The translations under genes and the position numbers were made by a program. A stretch of 64,000 bases of DNA from a virus: IMG/VR virus record IMGVR_UViG_3300032217_000462, positions 1-64,000 of that record; one strand, 5' to 3'. Below the pieces are notes generated by a model. That model worked only from the letters and a program-made list of their open reading frames with translations. It ran no database searches and was not told where the DNA came from. Below are positions 54,254-62,473 of the stretch, piece after piece (position 1 is the stretch's first letter; every line of letters starts with the position of its first letter).

Positions 54254-54626
54254 CTTGCATCTTTTTCTTATTATTGATTTCGTCTGATCTAATATTATCT
54301 ATTATACGTATTAGCATAATAATAAACTTCTGCTCTGACGGATCAACTTCTGTTGCTTCCAAAACATCTTTAATACCTATAAGAGATTTTCCTAAGTAAG
54401 AACCACTCATTGTGTCCCACTCATCTCTTAACATCCTATAAGCATTAAATGCTTGTTGAACTTCAAACGGGAAGTCATCAAACTCAACCGGAATTTCAGA
54501 TTCTATAGGTTCGCTGCCTAATGCTTCACACATTTCAAAATATGCGTCTTTGGTCATTGACACACTCATATTTTGAATGTAATTGACCAACTGCAGATTT
54601 ACTTGCTGGAGTTGGTCGTCGAAAAG
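54240..54626 (-). CDS. T-domain of the tail chaperone G-T fusion, made by -1 frameshift
   Basis: The 128 residues read after the ribosome shifts at 54626-54632. The fusion is about 261 residues, 133 from G and 128 from T. The T frame stays open upstream of the first candidate start (TTG 54590), without a good ribosome binding site, so it is probably not started independently. The visible domain is helical and acidic (DFPFEVQQAFNAYRMLRDEW; VDPSEQKFIIMLIRIIDNI). In lambda, G-T binds the tape measure protein through T and recruits major tail subunits through G. It lies directly before the tape measure gene, as in lambda. Confidence 0.82.
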   Translation of the reverse strand, partial: LFDDQLQQVNLQLVNYIQNMSVSMTKDAYFEMCEALGSEPIESEIPVEFDDFPFEVQQAFNAYRMLRDEWDTMSGSYLGKSLIGIKDVLEATEVDPSEQKFIIMLIRIIDNIRSDEINNKKKMQEPAS

Positions 54627-54632
54627 TTTCCC
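54585..54632 (-). promoter_or_regulatory. Programmed -1 ribosomal frameshift signal
   Basis: On the leftward transcript the slippery heptamer G GGA AAC (54632-54626) is in the G frame after TTG. It fits the X-XXY-YYZ rule. An 8-base spacer (54625-54618) leads to a perfect 8-bp stem, GACCAACT (54617-54610) with AGTTGGTC (54592-54585). The stem can be lengthened by CAG/CTG after one mismatch. The G stop codon (54601-54599) lies in the loop. Lambda uses the related heptamer GGGAAAG at the same genomic position. Confidence 0.88.
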
Positions 54633-55024
54633 AAGTCCATAACCTGTTCACTAATAAAAGCATCAAAGTTACTGGAATTTTTCATTAAGTATAGTGCATT
54701 TTCAGCAGTATATCCTAATTCAGCATCCATATCTTTGCCAGATAACTCTACTGGTGCTAACTGTTCTAAATAGCTCAGCTTTAAGCCTGACCATCCTTTA
54801 ACAGCATTTTCAACATATAGTTGTAAAAATAAATCTTCATTAAATTCTTCAGATGCTTGACGATTTTTAAAACTAGTCTTTGTAGACTTTTTACGAATAT
54901 TTAACAATGTTTCGCGTGATAAAAATGCCAAGTCAACCATAAAACCAGGCATACCAGGATATTCTACCTGTACTGATTTAGAAGGAACTAACAGTGTTTT
55001 TAAAGAGAGAGTAGTTGTAGTCAT
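54599..55024 (-). CDS. Tail assembly chaperone, lambda G-like
   Basis: A 141-residue protein (MTTTTLSLKTLLVPSKSV) located between the major tail protein and the tape measure, the position of lambda G. It is helical in the C-terminal half and acidic, ending NFSTTNSSK. Most ribosomes should end here; a minority shift to -1 near codon 133 and make G-T. The G:G-T ratio normally matters for correct tail assembly. Sequence similarity across this family is low, so the assignment rests on position, size and the frameshift signal. Confidence 0.85.
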   Translation of the reverse strand: MTTTTLSLKTLLVPSKSVQVEYPGMPGFMVDLAFLSRETLLNIRKKSTKTSFKNRQASEEFNEDLFLQLYVENAVKGWSGLKLSYLEQLAPVELSGKDMDAELGYTAENALYLMKNSSNFDAFISEQVMDLGNFSTTNSSK

Positions 55025-55037
55025 TATATAATAAGAT

Positions 55038-55070
55038 TAAAAAGAGAGACTGGAGATCAACCCAGTCTCT
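55038..55070 (-). terminator. Intrinsic terminator after the major tail protein gene
   Basis: A perfect 9-bp stem (55062-55070 with 55045-55053) has an 8-base loop. It is followed on the leftward transcript by CUUUUU. It lies 13 bases past the major tail protein stop. It would favour high expression of the major tail protein with reduced read-through into the chaperone genes. Confidence 0.8.
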
Positions 55071-55083
55071 ATGAAAATGCAAC

Positions 55084-56277
55084 TTATACTGTTGTATTAG
55101 TTGCGTAGTATTTAACTTCTAATTCGTTCTTAGCTTCAAGGTCATATGCACCAGAGGTAGCACCTTGAGCAGTTAAATTAATAGAAGTAGCAATAATTTG
55201 TTCAGAATTAATAGCTGGAATTGTCAACTGAGCTGTTGCAATAGTGAATACAACTTTATTTGTGTTAGCTGCTCCACCAAGTGAAATCTCTGTTGCAAAC
55301 TTATTTTCAGTACTTGAAGAGCTAGCTGCCAACATATCTTTCAACAATGTCGATGTTTCGTTAGTTCCAGTTTTTAAGTAAGCATTTACGCTGCCAGTAA
55401 TAGCACGCGTACCTGTGAAGTAGGTAATTGGCTGATTAACAACACCCAAATTAGCAGGTGTTAAATATGTTAAATTATTGCTAATAGTTAAGTTACCGCC
55501 TGTTAAAGCAAGCGTATAAGACTTAGCACTTAATCCGCCAAAAGCTAAAGAAGCTAATGTCATTGTTGACAGTTTGTTAGCGATATAAGCAGCAGTGGTA
55601 TCTTTTGTTTTTGCAGTACCAGCTAAACCACCGGTCAAAGTAGTAGTACCAGACGCATCAGCCAATGTTACAGCGGTAGCAACTTGACGCATTGTAGTAC
55701 CTTTACCGGCCCAGGCAATAGAAGCAATAGCATCTAACCCAAAGTCAATAGTAGCACTATCAATAGCGCAATTATCGATAACATAAGTTACGTCTTCAAA
55801 ACGAATAATCAATCCAAAAGCTAATAATTGGTGAGCGTTAGAGTTAGTAAATGCTACTGTAGAATAAGGAGTTGTAGGTCCTAAAGTTTTTGTCCAACCG
55901 GCTCCAGCGGAACCAATTGCGGCAGTACCCGATAAAGAGTTCCAAAGAACAGCTTCTTCTGCGTTAATATAATCATCAGAGTCAAGAGCAGGAGCACTTG
56001 TAGCACCTTCTTCAAACTTAGGACGAATATAAGTAGCAAAACTCCAGTCTACTGGCTCTAATGAAGTATTGAAACTACGCTGACCACGAACAGGTGCAGC
56101 ACCTGATTCATTTACAGTAACAGTTTCTTGACCTGTGTTTTGTGAAAAAGAGAATCCGTCTTGAACTTGGAGCTCTTGTGTGTTTGCGGTAGTGAATCCG
56201 GTTGCGGCTACAGCGCCTGTAACTGTCAAATTAGTTGTATAAAAAACTCGACTATTACGAATTAAATTTAATGCCAT
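55084..56277 (-). CDS. Major tail (tube) protein
   Basis: A 397-residue protein that probably forms the tail tube. It is beta-rich, Thr/Ala/Asn-rich and without Cys-rich or enzymatic motifs. The N-terminus (LNLIRNSRVFYTTNLT) and the segment NTGQETVTVNESGAAPVRGQ fit long-form tube proteins of siphoviruses, which often carry an extra Ig-like domain. It is located between the tail terminator and the G/G-T chaperones, the lambda V position. A strong terminator after it and a solo ribosome binding site (AAAGGA) fit high-level expression. Confidence 0.82.
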   Translation of the reverse strand: MALNLIRNSRVFYTTNLTVTGAVAATGFTTANTQELQVQDGFSFSQNTGQETVTVNESGAAPVRGQRSFNTSLEPVDWSFATYIRPKFEEGATSAPALDSDDYINAEEAVLWNSLSGTAAIGSAGAGWTKTLGPTTPYSTVAFTNSNAHQLLAFGLIIRFEDVTYVIDNCAIDSATIDFGLDAIASIAWAGKGTTMRQVATAVTLADASGTTTLTGGLAGTAKTKDTTAAYIANKLSTMTLASLAFGGLSAKSYTLALTGGNLTISNNLTYLTPANLGVVNQPITYFTGTRAITGSVNAYLKTGTNETSTLLKDMLAASSSSTENKFATEISLGGAANTNKVVFTIATAQLTIPAINSEQIIATSINLTAQGATSGAYDLEAKNELEVKYYATNTTV

Positions 56278-56359
56278 ACTCTTTCCTTTATGATTTTTGG
56301 AAATATTCTAAGCACTATTACTAGATATTTATCTGTTGTTATGCTTGTATAGATCCGAG

Positions 56360-56800
56360 TTATACTAATGCGTAGCGCACTTGTAGATTGATTTCACCGA
56401 CACCATAAGGAGCTAATAGCCCTTCGTCAGTAGTTATAGACTGAATTAATATTTCAGTAGTTGAAAGGTTACTAGTAGTATCATATACTAATACACGGTT
56501 AGCGTCAATTACTTTTTCTAAATCATCAAGTAGATTCTCTAGTTGTTCCTGTGCTTCGCTTTCGCTGCGAACATATACTTTAACGCTAATATTTAATAAT
56601 CCCCAGGTAAAAGCACTGGGCATGTAGTCTCGTATCTCTGAGCCTGCAGTAAGGTACACACAAGGGAAATCTGTTACTTCATCCCAGAATTTAAGTTTAG
56701 GATAGCTATTGTCATTTAAATCAGTCTTATAACTACCTGTACCATCTATTACTTTAAATTTTTCAGCCAGGGCTGTTACAATACTAATTCTTTTTGTCAT
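56360..56800 (-). CDS. Tail terminator / tail completion protein (lambda U-like position)
   Basis: A 146-residue protein with alternating helices and strands typical of tail terminators that cap the tail tube before head joining. Visible features are a first helix (ISIVTALAEKFKVI), a central FPCVYLTAG strand, the segment LLNISVKVYVRSESEAQEQL and a closing strand (YGVGEINLQVRYALV). Its place right before the major tail protein supports this. The start overlaps the preceding gene as ATGA. The 82-base gap after it (56278-56359) shows no convincing signal. Confidence 0.75.
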   Translation of the reverse strand: MTKRISIVTALAEKFKVIDGTGSYKTDLNDNSYPKLKFWDEVTDFPCVYLTAGSEIRDYMPSAFTWGLLNISVKVYVRSESEAQEQLENLLDDLEKVIDANRVLVYDTTSNLSTTEILIQSITTDEGLLAPYGVGEINLQVRYALV

Positions 56801-58260
56801 AGTGCTATTGCCCTTAAATTATTGCTTACTACTTGTTGTGCGATTTCTCTAATTGATTTAGAGATAAGTAGTTTGGGATCTCTACTTTTTGGAGTAGATT
56901 GTCTGCCACCAGTACTAAATGTTGCGTAAGGATTTTTCATATAAGAATAAAAAGCTGAAATCATTCCTTGCTTACTTTCACTTAATTCTTCTACTTTAAC
57001 AGTACTAGCAAATCTCCCTGTTCTATAATTTAAAACATTGCGACTATTACCATCACCCATATTAGCACTAATTACATCTTGTAACTGTGAGTTTATTAAA
57101 ACTAATAGTTGTGACAAATTAACACTAGATTCTGGTATTTCTTTAATTTTATTAGGATCTGGCTTTGTTGCTTTTACTTTACTCTTTAAATTTTTAAGAG
57201 TCTGTATTTTGTTCTTATTGCTTTTTGGTTTTTTAACTTCGGTGGTTTTTTTACCAATAAGTTTAGGTGCCTGTTTATATTCTTTAGGACTTTTTTTACC
57301 TTTGGCAATAATATCTGCCATGTCTTTTGCAATCAAGTCTTTAAAACTAGGAGAACCTTTAGTAGTTATTAAAGCTTGCCCTAGTGCAGGGGATTTGGTT
57401 AAAATATCTGTTATGTCACTACTATTAACTGAAAATATTTTTCTTAGCTCATCAAGTACTGGTGAGGCTTGTTCACGTCCTGAGCCTTGATTTTTAACGG
57501 CGCACTGTATTTCTACTAAATACTTACTGCTAGATTTTATATATCCTGCGTATAATTCTTGATTTACAGCATCAGGTAAATTGGCTGTAGTTAAATCGTC
57601 TGCTTCTAATTTAGCAATGTACTGATCTAATACTTTTACTAAAGCATCTCGTTCTTTTCGAGATAAGTCATCCGCTTTGTCTAGGTTATTACGAAATTCT
57701 TTTGTTAAATTTGTAGCAACACCTATAACGTGCCCTTTATTGAAATAATATCCAAAAGAAGCTCGTCGTTTGCCCTCAGCTTCAATCTTATCTATTTCTG
57801 TTTGTTTAGCTTTACCTTTTAAATCTGTACGTTTGTTAAGCTCTGAAAGCTGTCCGTTAATATAGTTTTCTTCGGCTTTACGATACGCTTCTTGTACTAG
57901 ATAATCATCTTCAAAAACATCTACTAATCGTGTGCTAATAGTGTCGAAACCTATCGATTTAAACATTACTGCTTTGCTTCCGCCAATTGTAGTAAATGTA
58001 CCTTGTACGGTGCCACCACCACCTTGTGCTAATGAGTACAGCAAAACGTCAGCTTCTGTACTATCCATCTTTTTACCTGTAATAGTTTTATACATATTCA
58101 TTACAGTATCTTTTGTAAGATAGAAGTCAGTTTTACTGGCTACCTGCTGGCTTGCTCGTAAACTTTTTGCTGAGTTAGATATAATATTCTTATCTAGTTT
58201 ATCTAGCCAAGTTTTATAAACTTGACTTTGTATGGTTTTGCTAAACTCTGCTATGCTCAT
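56797..58260 (-). CDS. Neck-region protein, unknown family
   Basis: A 487-residue protein between the head-tail adaptor and the tail terminator. Helical N-terminal half (residues 1-200); a Lys-rich linker around 335-375 (PKSNKNKIQTLKNLKSKVKA); and a C-terminal 100 residues (YRTGRFASTVKVEEL; then YSYMKNPYATFSTGGRQ) that resemble HK97 gp10-like head-tail joining proteins. It is about three times longer than those (~130-150 residues), suggesting a gp10-like C-terminal domain fused to an extra N-terminal module. It overlaps both neighbours by ATGA. Confidence 0.65.
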   Translation of the reverse strand: MSIAEFSKTIQSQVYKTWLDKLDKNIISNSAKSLRASQQVASKTDFYLTKDTVMNMYKTITGKKMDSTEADVLLYSLAQGGGGTVQGTFTTIGGSKAVMFKSIGFDTISTRLVDVFEDDYLVQEAYRKAEENYINGQLSELNKRTDLKGKAKQTEIDKIEAEGKRRASFGYYFNKGHVIGVATNLTKEFRNNLDKADDLSRKERDALVKVLDQYIAKLEADDLTTANLPDAVNQELYAGYIKSSSKYLVEIQCAVKNQGSGREQASPVLDELRKIFSVNSSDITDILTKSPALGQALITTKGSPSFKDLIAKDMADIIAKGKKSPKEYKQAPKLIGKKTTEVKKPKSNKNKIQTLKNLKSKVKATKPDPNKIKEIPESSVNLSQLLVLINSQLQDVISANMGDGNSRNVLNYRTGRFASTVKVEELSESKQGMISAFYSYMKNPYATFSTGGRQSTPKSRDPKLLISKSIREIAQQVVSNNLRAIAL

Positions 58261-58823
58261 GTAAAGTCCGCCACGTATTGGTCTAAAACACGTTTAATTG
58301 GTGCGGGTAGATTAGTTGAGTTAACATAGTTAATTTGGGTAGTATTTGGATTTAAATCACGACTACTATGTACTGCACCGTTATTACGTGAGTAATATTC
58401 TATTAAATCTAATACAGCTAAACGTAAATCGCCGGGTACTGTATCGTAACCTGCAAAATAATTTACTCTGTATCCGTTGATTGCTTCTGTAAAACCATAC
58501 GGGCTTAAACTTACAATAGAGTCTTCTTTTTGCACCCAGTCTTCAAACTTTGTTAAAGCTGTGTATGTTTTACCATAATCACTACTATATTGCACTGACG
58601 AAATACTCACTATGGGAGTTTCTTTTAATAAGAGTTCTTTAAATCCACCATCGTACACTTCAACTTTAATGTTTGAGTAGTAATCAACAAAAGTACGACG
58701 GCAGTATGATTTTACTAAATCGCTAACTTTAGGAATTAGAAAATCAATTTCTGTGTCTGAATTTGCACTGGTAATTCCCATGTAAGTTTTGTATTCAGCT
58801 TTTGTTACTAAATCTATTGCCAT
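58257..58823 (-). CDS. Head-tail adaptor, HK97 gp6-like
   Basis: A 188-residue protein. The start at 58823 has a GAGG ribosome binding site; an in-frame ATG at 58853 would place the start inside the upstream hairpin and is rejected. The sequence follows the gp6-like (DNA-packaging adaptor) pattern: an initial LVTKAEYKTYMGI helix, DFLIPKVSDLVKSYCRRTF, a beta insert, and a later helix DLRLAVLDLIEYYSRN. Such proteins form the ring below the portal. Extra strands between 70 and 130 make it longer than HK97 gp6 (~110 residues). Confidence 0.82.
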   Translation of the reverse strand: MAIDLVTKAEYKTYMGITSANSDTEIDFLIPKVSDLVKSYCRRTFVDYYSNIKVEVYDGGFKELLLKETPIVSISSVQYSSDYGKTYTALTKFEDWVQKEDSIVSLSPYGFTEAINGYRVNYFAGYDTVPGDLRLAVLDLIEYYSRNNGAVHSSRDLNPNTTQINYVNSTNLPAPIKRVLDQYVADFT

Positions 58824-58833
58824 AAATACCTCA

Positions 58834-58891
58834 CTTGTTTTATAAAGGCACAAAAATACCTTTATAAAACAAGACCCCGAAGGGTCTTGTT
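58834..58891 (-). terminator. Terminator hairpin plus competing hairpin after the capsid gene
   Basis: On the leftward transcript hairpin A (58882-58891 with 58868-58877; 10 bp) has a UUCG-type tetraloop closed by C-G and is followed by UUUUAU, a good terminator. Hairpin B pairs 58859-58873 with 58834-58848 (15 bp) and overlaps hairpin A at 58868-58873. The two cannot coexist fully, giving an attenuator-like or processing arrangement. Hairpin B ends 11 bases before the ATG of the adaptor gene. Confidence 0.75.
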
Positions 58892-58909
58892 AACAATTAC
58901 ACTATCTGA

Positions 58910-60850
58910 TTAGGATGCTGTGTACTTGTGTGCTGTAACAGCGTTACCTAAATTAGTAGTAACACGTGTCATACCGGTACGGAGGCTAGCCACCATAACG
59001 CGACGCTGTGTCTCAACCAATTCTTGGGTATCAATGCGGAGACCGCGCTGGTTACCAACGATAAAGTTGCCTGGGTTCAAGCAAACTGCGCCAGCAATAC
59101 CAGTACCTGGTGAGGCGAATTCTGCAGAAACCAATACTGGGCTACCACCGATTTGACCGATTTGACCGGTCAGCAATGTAGCTTGTGTACCAACTTGGTT
59201 CATTGTTTGGAACACTGTGTCTTCGAGCAACTGGTAATAAACATCGGTATTAACGATATAAACTACTTCTTGTGGATCGAGACCCCAGGCACCCAAACCT
59301 TGACGCAATGTGCGCATTTTAGCAACTGTCATACCAGCAGCAACGGTGTTACCAGTAGCAGTGGTGTTAGTAGCCCAGTTTGCTAATCCTTTAACAGGAT
59401 CAGAACCCGAACCTGCACCTAACAAGAAAGCCTTGTCAACAGCGCGAGCAACACGACGAATCATACCATCACGGATGATTGGCATCAAAGCCAACAATGC
59501 GTCTTCTTCTTCTTCGTATGCTGTATACTCGTTTGTAGCAAGTTTATAAGCATTCAAAGTGATTTCTTTGAGCGCGTGTGTAGCAGAAGCACCAGCAGAA
59601 GCACCAGCAGCACCAAGCGAACCAGGAACAGCGCCAAACTCAGCGTTAGTAACCCAAGTTGCAGTACCTGCTTCTGGGTTCACTGGGATTGTCATCACGT
59701 TGGTTTGCATAGCAATGTTGCGGAAAATAGGTGCAACAACCAAACGACGACGAACCTCAGACTCAAGATTCAAAGAAACTTCGAGTTCCCATGTAGCTGA
59801 AGGCACGTGAGCACCGTATTTTTGTACTAAATCGCGACCAGTTTTTGTGCCTTCCAATGACTTACCAGCCATTTTAGACAATAAAACTGCCTTTTCTTTG
59901 TCAGCATAAGACATACCGTCTTTGGCTTCTTGGAAAGACATTTTAGATTTTGTGATTGCTTCGATTTCAGCAGCTTTTTCTTTCAAAGAAGCTTCTAAAC
60001 CAGCGATAACTGATTTGCTTGACTCTTCAGCTTTTTCCAAACGCTTCTCAACTTCGGCCAACAAGCGCTCAGCACCTGTGTCACCAGTAGAGATAGAGGC
60101 AACAGCGGCTTTAACGCGTGCATCTAATTCGGCCTCAGCTTTGTCAGCAGCAGCTTTTTCAGCTAATGCTTTTGCCTGTGTATCGGCGATGGCTTTTGCA
60201 GTTTGCTCAGCCGCTTTGCTAGCTGCATCAGCTAACATTTGTTCTAATTGTTTTGGATCCATTTCCATTTCCTTTTTGACTTCGCTGCTTGCTTCCGTTG
60301 AGGATTCTAGCCCTTTAGCTGACTCGCTGTTGGGTGCAAACTGCATTTTGAAAGATTTAAATTCTTCGGCTGTATCAAACGCCTTAGAAAGACTAAATAG
60401 TGTATTTTGATTAGCTGGCACTGATACTACTGAAATTTCATGTAGTTCCAATTCCTTTACCACAAACAGCTCTGCAGCTGAGTTGTACTCCGCATCTACG
60501 ATTCGAAATCCGATACTAAACGCCGTTAAAACGCCGTCTTTTACAAGATTGAACACCTCACTGGCTGCTGAAGAAATTCTGGCTTTAATCCACAATCCTT
60601 TGCCGTCAATTTTATGTTCTACCATCCTACCAACTGGCTCGCTATGGTCATGGTATGCTAAAATTACTGGATTTTTCAAGTAATTCTGAATACCTTTTTC
60701 CCATACGCTTGCAGGAACAACATCGCCCTGTCTATCAATATCCGTAGTACTTGCATACCCTTCAATTGTTATACTGGCTGTTTTTCCGTCGGAGGTAGTA
60801 TTCTTGATAAATGAACTGTTTAAAAACAGTACTTTACTTTTGTCTACCAT
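58910..60850 (-). CDS. Fused prohead protease, scaffold and major capsid protein (HK97 fold)
   Basis: A 646-residue polyprotein. Residues 1-165 form an S78-type prohead protease: H67 or H69 in YHDHSEPVGRM, S112 in AFSIGF, and the closing block ELHEISVVSVPANQNT. Residues 190-330 are an Ala/Lys/Glu-rich coiled coil, equivalent to the delta scaffold. Residues ~340-646 match HK97 capsid proteins (LNLESEVRRRLVVAPIFRNI; later ETQRRVMVASLRTGM). The protease probably releases the capsid domain after shell assembly. AAGGGG precedes the ATG. By eye the codons are richer in G+C than those of the fibers, as expected for abundant protein. Confidence 0.9.
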   Translation of the reverse strand: MVDKSKVLFLNSSFIKNTTSDGKTASITIEGYASTTDIDRQGDVVPASVWEKGIQNYLKNPVILAYHDHSEPVGRMVEHKIDGKGLWIKARISSAASEVFNLVKDGVLTAFSIGFRIVDAEYNSAAELFVVKELELHEISVVSVPANQNTLFSLSKAFDTAEEFKSFKMQFAPNSESAKGLESSTEASSEVKKEMEMDPKQLEQMLADAASKAAEQTAKAIADTQAKALAEKAAADKAEAELDARVKAAVASISTGDTGAERLLAEVEKRLEKAEESSKSVIAGLEASLKEKAAEIEAITKSKMSFQEAKDGMSYADKEKAVLLSKMAGKSLEGTKTGRDLVQKYGAHVPSATWELEVSLNLESEVRRRLVVAPIFRNIAMQTNVMTIPVNPEAGTATWVTNAEFGAVPGSLGAAGASAGASATHALKEITLNAYKLATNEYTAYEEEEDALLALMPIIRDGMIRRVARAVDKAFLLGAGSGSDPVKGLANWATNTTATGNTVAAGMTVAKMRTLRQGLGAWGLDPQEVVYIVNTDVYYQLLEDTVFQTMNQVGTQATLLTGQIGQIGGSPVLVSAEFASPGTGIAGAVCLNPGNFIVGNQRGLRIDTQELVETQRRVMVASLRTGMTRVTTNLGNAVTAHKYTAS

Positions 60851-60859
60851 ATTACCCCT

Positions 60860-62035
60860 TTATTGCTGATTATCTGTGGGCCTACCACCTTTCGACGGAT
60901 CAGCAGCCGAACCCGCAATGTTGGCGGGTATTCTTATTTCGTCATGTCCATCAATTGGCTCATAACGTAATTCTTTTCTTGCTTCATTAGCTGTAATGAT
61001 GCCTGCATTGACTAGTGTCGAATGATAAGCAGCAATATCTTTTAATTCTGGTTGTAGTGCTGACACAGAAGCAGTAATTGCTTCAATATCATATCCAAAG
61101 TATCGTTCTAGGCTTGATGTAAACTTACGAACAACTGGCATAACTGTTTCTAAATAGAATAAGCGTAAATTAGGTGAAATATTTGCGTTATTTCCACCGG
61201 CCAACAAAATAGGTGGAATACCTATACATTGCATAATTAATTCGTTGTGAGTTTTAATCGATTGATCAAAATCCATGTCTTTGAAGTTTTGATTTGATAC
61301 TTGTGCAGGCTTTAATCCACTATCCAAAATTACTGGACGCTTTCCGCCTTGTTTAGTTGAATATTTTTGTAACCAGTATTGAATTGTTTTTTCTTTTGCA
61401 ACTTGTGAAAGTGTGTTTTCTGAAGTTAAAACTAAACCAAACACAGCTCCATTGTCAAAGAAGTTCTCTTGAAAATCTTTCATTGCGTACAGCGTAGCAA
61501 TGGAACGTTGGGCTGCTTCAAGGCGCGAAGCGCCGCGATATATACTTTGCGAGTTCAAATCACGGAAGAAAAAGACTTCCGACTCTTTAAATTCAACCAT
61601 TCCGTTGTAGCGATAACCACGGATAAATGTTTTGGTGTCTGTTAAAATTTCGACATTTTGTGCTGGCAGATGATACATAAATACACCATCAAAGTGTATG
61701 AATACGTTACCTTCTAGTATCAAATCTGTAAAAATAGCTTGACGAAATTCTTGTGATGATTGGTATGGGTTAGGGCGAAAGTTAAGTAGCGTGTTCAGCG
61801 ACTTTTGACGAACTCCAGCAACAATACCATCATTAATTTTATCTTTTACGTCATAATCTAGTGAGCTAGCTGCTGTAACAAGCATACTAACTGAACGATT
61901 AACTGACTCTAACTTTTGAAACGCTTGCTTATAAGTTATCTTAGCTTGCGAACCAACCTGCGTACCTGCTTCTTGTGCAATACGCGCTTGTGCTGGATTA
62001 AGTTTTTCAACAATCCAATCTGTAAATCTTGACAT
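60860..62035 (-). CDS. Portal protein, HK97 family
   Basis: A 391-residue protein forming the dodecameric DNA channel at one capsid vertex. HK97-family features are LNFRPNPYQSSQEF near 80, the CIGIPPILLAGGNNANISPN block near 270-290 and the following helical stem MPVVRKFTSSLERYFG. The C-terminus ends in a Pro/Gly-rich tail. Located between the HNH gene and the protease-capsid fusion, 9 bases upstream of the latter, it has the usual terminase-portal-protease-capsid order. An AAGGG ribosome binding site precedes the ATG. Confidence 0.93.
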   Translation of the reverse strand: MSRFTDWIVEKLNPAQARIAQEAGTQVGSQAKITYKQAFQKLESVNRSVSMLVTAASSLDYDVKDKINDGIVAGVRQKSLNTLLNFRPNPYQSSQEFRQAIFTDLILEGNVFIHFDGVFMYHLPAQNVEILTDTKTFIRGYRYNGMVEFKESEVFFFRDLNSQSIYRGASRLEAAQRSIATLYAMKDFQENFFDNGAVFGLVLTSENTLSQVAKEKTIQYWLQKYSTKQGGKRPVILDSGLKPAQVSNQNFKDMDFDQSIKTHNELIMQCIGIPPILLAGGNNANISPNLRLFYLETVMPVVRKFTSSLERYFGYDIEAITASVSALQPELKDIAAYHSTLVNAGIITANEARKELRYEPIDGHDEIRIPANIAGSAADPSKGGRPTDNQQ

Positions 62036-62044
62036 AGTTTTCCC

Positions 62045-62473
62045 TTAAGTGAACTCTGAGAAAAAACTACCAAAGCTCTTTTTGGGAATAACTGTTTCGC
62101 CAGAATGTTTAGCCCGCTGGCTTTCAATCCAGTGAGCTTGTTTGGGTTCGCTACCAGGCCTAGGAGCTTTACCATAAACACTATGCAGCGCTACATGATG
62201 CCGATTACAAAGGGTGTAAACTTGGTCATATAACTCCACACGATGCTCGTCGATAAACTCGTCTCGCACAGCAACAATGCCTTCATCCGTTGAAATATCA
62301 TAACCTTTAGCTTCAGCCCATTTATCTAAGAGTATAGTAACTGAATGTAGGTGATGGAGTTCTAAATCCACAGTAGTACTGCAGATATGACACTCCGATT
62401 TCTTTTCATAGGCTGCTTTAGCCCTATCACGAACCCACTTTACAGGAATTCGCTTGTTTGTGTTTTTTGCCAT
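62045..62473 (-). CDS. HNH endonuclease
   Basis: A 142-residue nuclease of the HNH fold. Zinc ligands are C28/C31 (CHIC) and C89/H92 or H93 (CNRHH); the catalytic block is LELHHLHSV with H40 and H41. I use the ATG at 62473, which overlaps the previous stop as TAATG; an in-frame ATG 27 bases upstream lies inside the previous gene. HNH proteins encoded next to terminase and portal genes are known to cooperate in packaging (for example HK97 gp74), which is likely here. A homing nuclease is less likely because it is in a conserved operon position. Confidence 0.85.
   Translation of the reverse strand: MAKNTNKRIPVKWVRDRAKAAYEKKSECHICSTTVDLELHHLHSVTILLDKWAEAKGYDISTDEGIVAVRDEFIDEHRVELYDQVYTLCNRHHVALHSVYGKAPRPGSEPKQAHWIESQRAKHSGETVIPKKSFGSFFSEFT

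Noticed and set aside
54588-54590. TTG as an independent start for the T-like tail chaperone.
   Set aside because: It lacks a ribosome binding site and lies inside the downstream arm of the frameshift stem. The frame is open upstream to the slippery site, so frameshifting explains it better.
56278-56359. Possible promoter or terminator between the tail terminator and major tail protein genes.
   Set aside because: Only weak -10-like sequence and a 5-bp imperfect hairpin are visible, below the quality of the other sites.
57038-60410. Antisense frames of 150 and 162 codons opposite the neck and protease-capsid genes.
   Set aside because: Hydrophobic or Ala/Ser-rich composition mirrors the antisense of Lys/Glu/Ala codons; no supporting signals are present.
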